Below, piece by piece: positions 62,201 through 64,000 of a DNA stretch of 64,000 nucleotides. How positions within the stretch are numbered: position 1 is the stretch's first letter; every line of letters begins with the position of its first letter. This stretch comes from JACOMS01 sp964352785. GTDB lineage: Bacteria > Pseudomonadota > Alphaproteobacteria > Caulobacterales > Maricaulaceae. The DNA lies in assembly GCA_964352785.1 (NCBI GenBank), contig CAYGTI010000003.1, positions 111,793-175,792 of the forward strand, given 5' to 3'. A program made the position numbers and the translations under genes. The notes under the pieces were generated by a model. It was not told the origin of the DNA. It was given only the letters and a program-made list of their open reading frames with translations, and did no database searches.

Positions 62201-63691
62201 GTGGAGATATATTTACGTGTGCGGCGTGCGCACTATCAAGACGGTCTTAGCGGACGAGAGATTGCCCGCCAGTTCGGGATTAGTAGAGACAGCGTTCGCA
62301 AGATGCTCATGTTTTCCGAGCCTCCGGGTTACCGCAGAAAGGTGCCTGTCCGCCGTCCTAAGCTGGACAGGTTCACGGATCAGATCGATCAATGGCTTCT
62401 GGAGGATAAGAGTTGCCACCGGAAGCAGCGCCACACGGCCAAGCGGGTGTTTGACCGCCTGCGTGACGAGTGCGGGTTCACGGGCGGCTACACGATTGTC
62501 AAAGACTACATCCGGGAGCAAAAACAGGACGGGCAAGAGATGTTTGTGCCTTTGTCCCACAAGCCCGGCCATGCCCAGGCAGACTTCGGCGAAGCGCGGG
62601 CGATTATCGCTGGCGTCCTCCGGAAGGTGTTCTTCTTCGCTCTCGATTTACCCCACAGTGATGGATCTTACATAGGGGCGTATCACCGTGCCAACACGGA
62701 AGCCTGGCTTGACGGACATGTCCATGCCTTTGCCTTTTTCGGGGCTGTGCCGCGTTCCGTCGTCTACGATAATGACCGCTGCCTTGTGGCCAGGATTATG
62801 CCGGACGGGACACGCAAACGCACAGACCGTTTTTCTGCCATGTTATCGCATTATGTTATCAAAGATCGATATGGCCGCCCCGGGAAGGGTAATGACAAGG
62901 GCAAGGTGGAAGGGCTTGTCGGGTTTGCGCGGCGTAACTTCATGGTTCCCACACCGCGCTTTGACAGTCTGGAAGCGTTCAATGATTATCTGGAAGACAT
63001 GTGCCGTAAGCGGCAGAGCGATGTCCTGCGAGGCCATACAGAGAGTATTGCGCAGCGGCTTGTGCGTGACTTGGGCGCTATGAGCCGATTGCCCGCTGCC
63101 CCGTTTGAGGCCTGTGATCAACAGAGCGGACGCGTCACGTCTACATCGGTCGTGCGTTACAAAACCAATGATTATTCCGTGCCGGTCCGTTATGGCCATC
63201 AGGAGGTTTGGATTAAAGGCTTTGTCGATAGGGTTGTCATTGGCCATAAAACGGATGTGATCGCCGTTCACATACGCTCTTATGCCTCCGCGGACATTGT
63301 CTTTGATCCCCTGCATTACCTGCCGCTGATCGAGCGCAAGATAAATGCCTTTGATCAAGCCGCGCCTTTGCAAGGTTGGGATCTCCCCAAAGCGTTTGGC
63401 ACGTTACAGCGGATATTAGAGCTGCGATCCGTGGCCGCAGGCAAGCGCGAGTATGTGCAGATTCTACGTCTTCTGGAACGTTTTGACATGGAGATCGTGC
63501 ACGGGGCGATCAAGGATGCTCTGTTGCGCCGCGCCGCCTCCTTTGACGCCATTCGGCATCTGGTGCTTTGCCGCGCCCAGCGGCGGCCCGCCCGGCTTGA
63601 TATGAGCCTATATCCGTTCCTGCCGCGCACCAACATCCAGACAACAAGAGCGGCCAGCTACAGCGGTCTTCTGTCTGGAGCAGCGCCATGA
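62201..63691 (+). CDS. istA: IS21-family transposase IstA (GTG start)
   Basis: The DDE transposase of IS21 elements. 496 aa: an N-terminal helix-turn-helix (DGLSGREIARQFGISRDSVR), then the rve-type catalytic core with D128 in AQADFGEARAI, D190 in VVYDNDRC and E237 in KGKVEGLVGFARRNF. A C-terminal domain includes YSVPVRYGHQEVWIKGFV. Starts at GTG 62201 after a purine-rich stretch; the family N-terminus begins here. The stop overlaps the istB start. All three catalytic residues are present, so it could be active. Confidence 0.95.
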   Translation: MEIYLRVRRAHYQDGLSGREIARQFGISRDSVRKMLMFSEPPGYRRKVPVRRPKLDRFTDQIDQWLLEDKSCHRKQRHTAKRVFDRLRDECGFTGGYTIVKDYIREQKQDGQEMFVPLSHKPGHAQADFGEARAIIAGVLRKVFFFALDLPHSDGSYIGAYHRANTEAWLDGHVHAFAFFGAVPRSVVYDNDRCLVARIMPDGTRKRTDRFSAMLSHYVIKDRYGRPGKGNDKGKVEGLVGFARRNFMVPTPRFDSLEAFNDYLEDMCRKRQSDVLRGHTESIAQRLVRDLGAMSRLPAAPFEACDQQSGRVTSTSVVRYKTNDYSVPVRYGHQEVWIKGFVDRVVIGHKTDVIAVHIRSYASADIVFDPLHYLPLIERKINAFDQAAPLQGWDLPKAFGTLQRILELRSVAAGKREYVQILRLLERFDMEIVHGAIKDALLRRAASFDAIRHLVLCRAQRRPARLDMSLYPFLPRTNIQTTRAASYSGLLSGAAP

Positions 63692-64000
63692 CAGATTCTG
63701 CACGTAAAGCCGCCCCGGGGTCTGTTCCAGAGCTTTTGCTCGCCAGCCACCTTAAAGCCCTGCGGCTTCCGACATTCCTGCGTGAGCATGATAAGCTGGC
63801 GCGCCAATGCGCCCGTGAAGACGTAGGCCATGTCGCCTATCTTGCTAGGCTGACGGAGCTTGAGCTAATCGACCGAGAGCGGCGCATGATCGAGCGCAAG
63901 ATCAAGTCCGCCAAGTTCCCAGCGATTAAAACACTCGATAGCTTTGATTTTAAGGTCATTCCATCCTTGAACAAACTGCAAGTGGCAGATCTGGCCCGCT
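63688..64000 (+). CDS. istB: IS21-family helper ATPase IstB (C-terminus outside window)
   Basis: The AAA+ ATPase that assists IstA in target selection. 104 codons are visible, beginning MTDSARKAAPGSVPELLLAS and including LKALRLPTFLREHDKLARQC and RRMIERKIKSAKFPAIKTLD, the standard helical N-terminus. The Walker A motif would come just after the window ends. Start overlaps istA as ATGA. Confidence 0.93.
   Translation, partial: MTDSARKAAPGSVPELLLASHLKALRLPTFLREHDKLARQCAREDVGHVAYLARLTELELIDRERRMIERKIKSAKFPAIKTLDSFDFKVIPSLNKLQVADLAR

Larger units (their letters stand above)
62082..64000 (+). mobile_element. IS21-family insertion sequence (right end outside window)
   Basis: The left end starts at about 62082 (TGTGAACGGCGGTGTAAAAG) and carries the IS21-style internal repeats: GGCGGTGTAAAAGT at 62089-62102 and 62136-62149. 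The two genes istA and istB follow with the typical ATGA overlap. It interrupts a serine recombinase gene. The right end and target duplication are not in the window. Confidence 0.93.

Overview
The window looks like a chromosomal segment of a marine, carotenoid-pigmented alphaproteobacterium, most plausibly from the Hyphomonadaceae/Maricaulales side of the class. This rests on gene content rather than on any database search: the dnaG-rpoD and rluD-rpoH pairs, a DnaG lacking most zinc-finger ligands, two long TonB-dependent receptors, the second-type GltX, a complete astaxanthin-type crt gene set, and a gene transfer agent type portal gene. Base composition is moderate. Two stretches, about 52.3-53.6 kb and 59.9-62.1 kb, are visibly more AT-rich and look acquired.

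Layout. 1-4.2 kb: a divergent Xre/short-chain-fatty-acid type regulator (cut by the window edge) faces aceB-aceA, the glyoxylate shunt, across a spacer packed with TTACAA-like motifs. 4.4-9.1 kb: TonB receptor, VOC-domain lipoprotein, cytochrome P450. 9.1-16.7 kb: PIN/NYN-like protein, rpoH, rluD, a second TonB receptor behind a 19-bp palindrome, class II DAHP synthase, HU. 17.0-18.6 kb: a parDE toxin-antitoxin pair, a broken small reading frame, a secreted protein of unknown function and a cluster of TGTCGCAAAAA repeats. 18.8-24.8 kb: Gfo/Idh/MocA oxidoreductase plus serine hydrolase, two PilZ proteins, nadE, gltX. 24.8-38.2 kb: a 3-oxoacid CoA-transferase pair split by a membrane protein, then crtY-crtI-crtB and a hybrid histidine kinase on the plus strand. 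These converge on a minus-strand operon crtE-ABC ATPase-ABC permease-crtW-crtZ whose neighbouring genes all overlap. 38.4-43 kb: a small secreted protein, dnaG, rpoD. 43-46.5 kb: one intact and one frameshifted GIY-YIG gene, a 244-bp element with 31-bp inverted ends, then groES-groEL with a CIRCE operator and REP-like hairpins in the spacer. 46.5-58.7 kb: lipoprotein, a large autotransporter with a trypsin-like passenger, amidohydrolase, a phospholipase A2-like lipoprotein with a membrane partner, PH-domain protein, lipocalin, acyl-CoA dehydrogenase, GMC oxidoreductase and an NTF2-like protein. 58.9-64 kb: a portal gene cut off at its conserved GDNTY motif by a nested set of mobile elements. 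These hold a 610-aa protein of uncertain, possibly TnsE-like, nature and the first codons of a serine recombinase behind res-like repeats. An IS21-family element interrupts the recombinase and runs out of the window.

How the parts fit. The crt genes encode the whole path from isoprenoid diphosphates to ketolated, hydroxylated carotenoids: CrtE, CrtB, CrtI, CrtY, CrtW, CrtZ. The most striking arrangement is the ABC-2 exporter translationally interlocked with crtE and crtW, which suggests pigment (or a pigment-linked lipid) is moved or placed in the envelope by a dedicated transporter. RpoH and the CIRCE-controlled groESL are the two halves of the heat-shock response. The two other items most worth following up are the phospholipase A2-like gene pair and the layered mobile elements in the portal gene.
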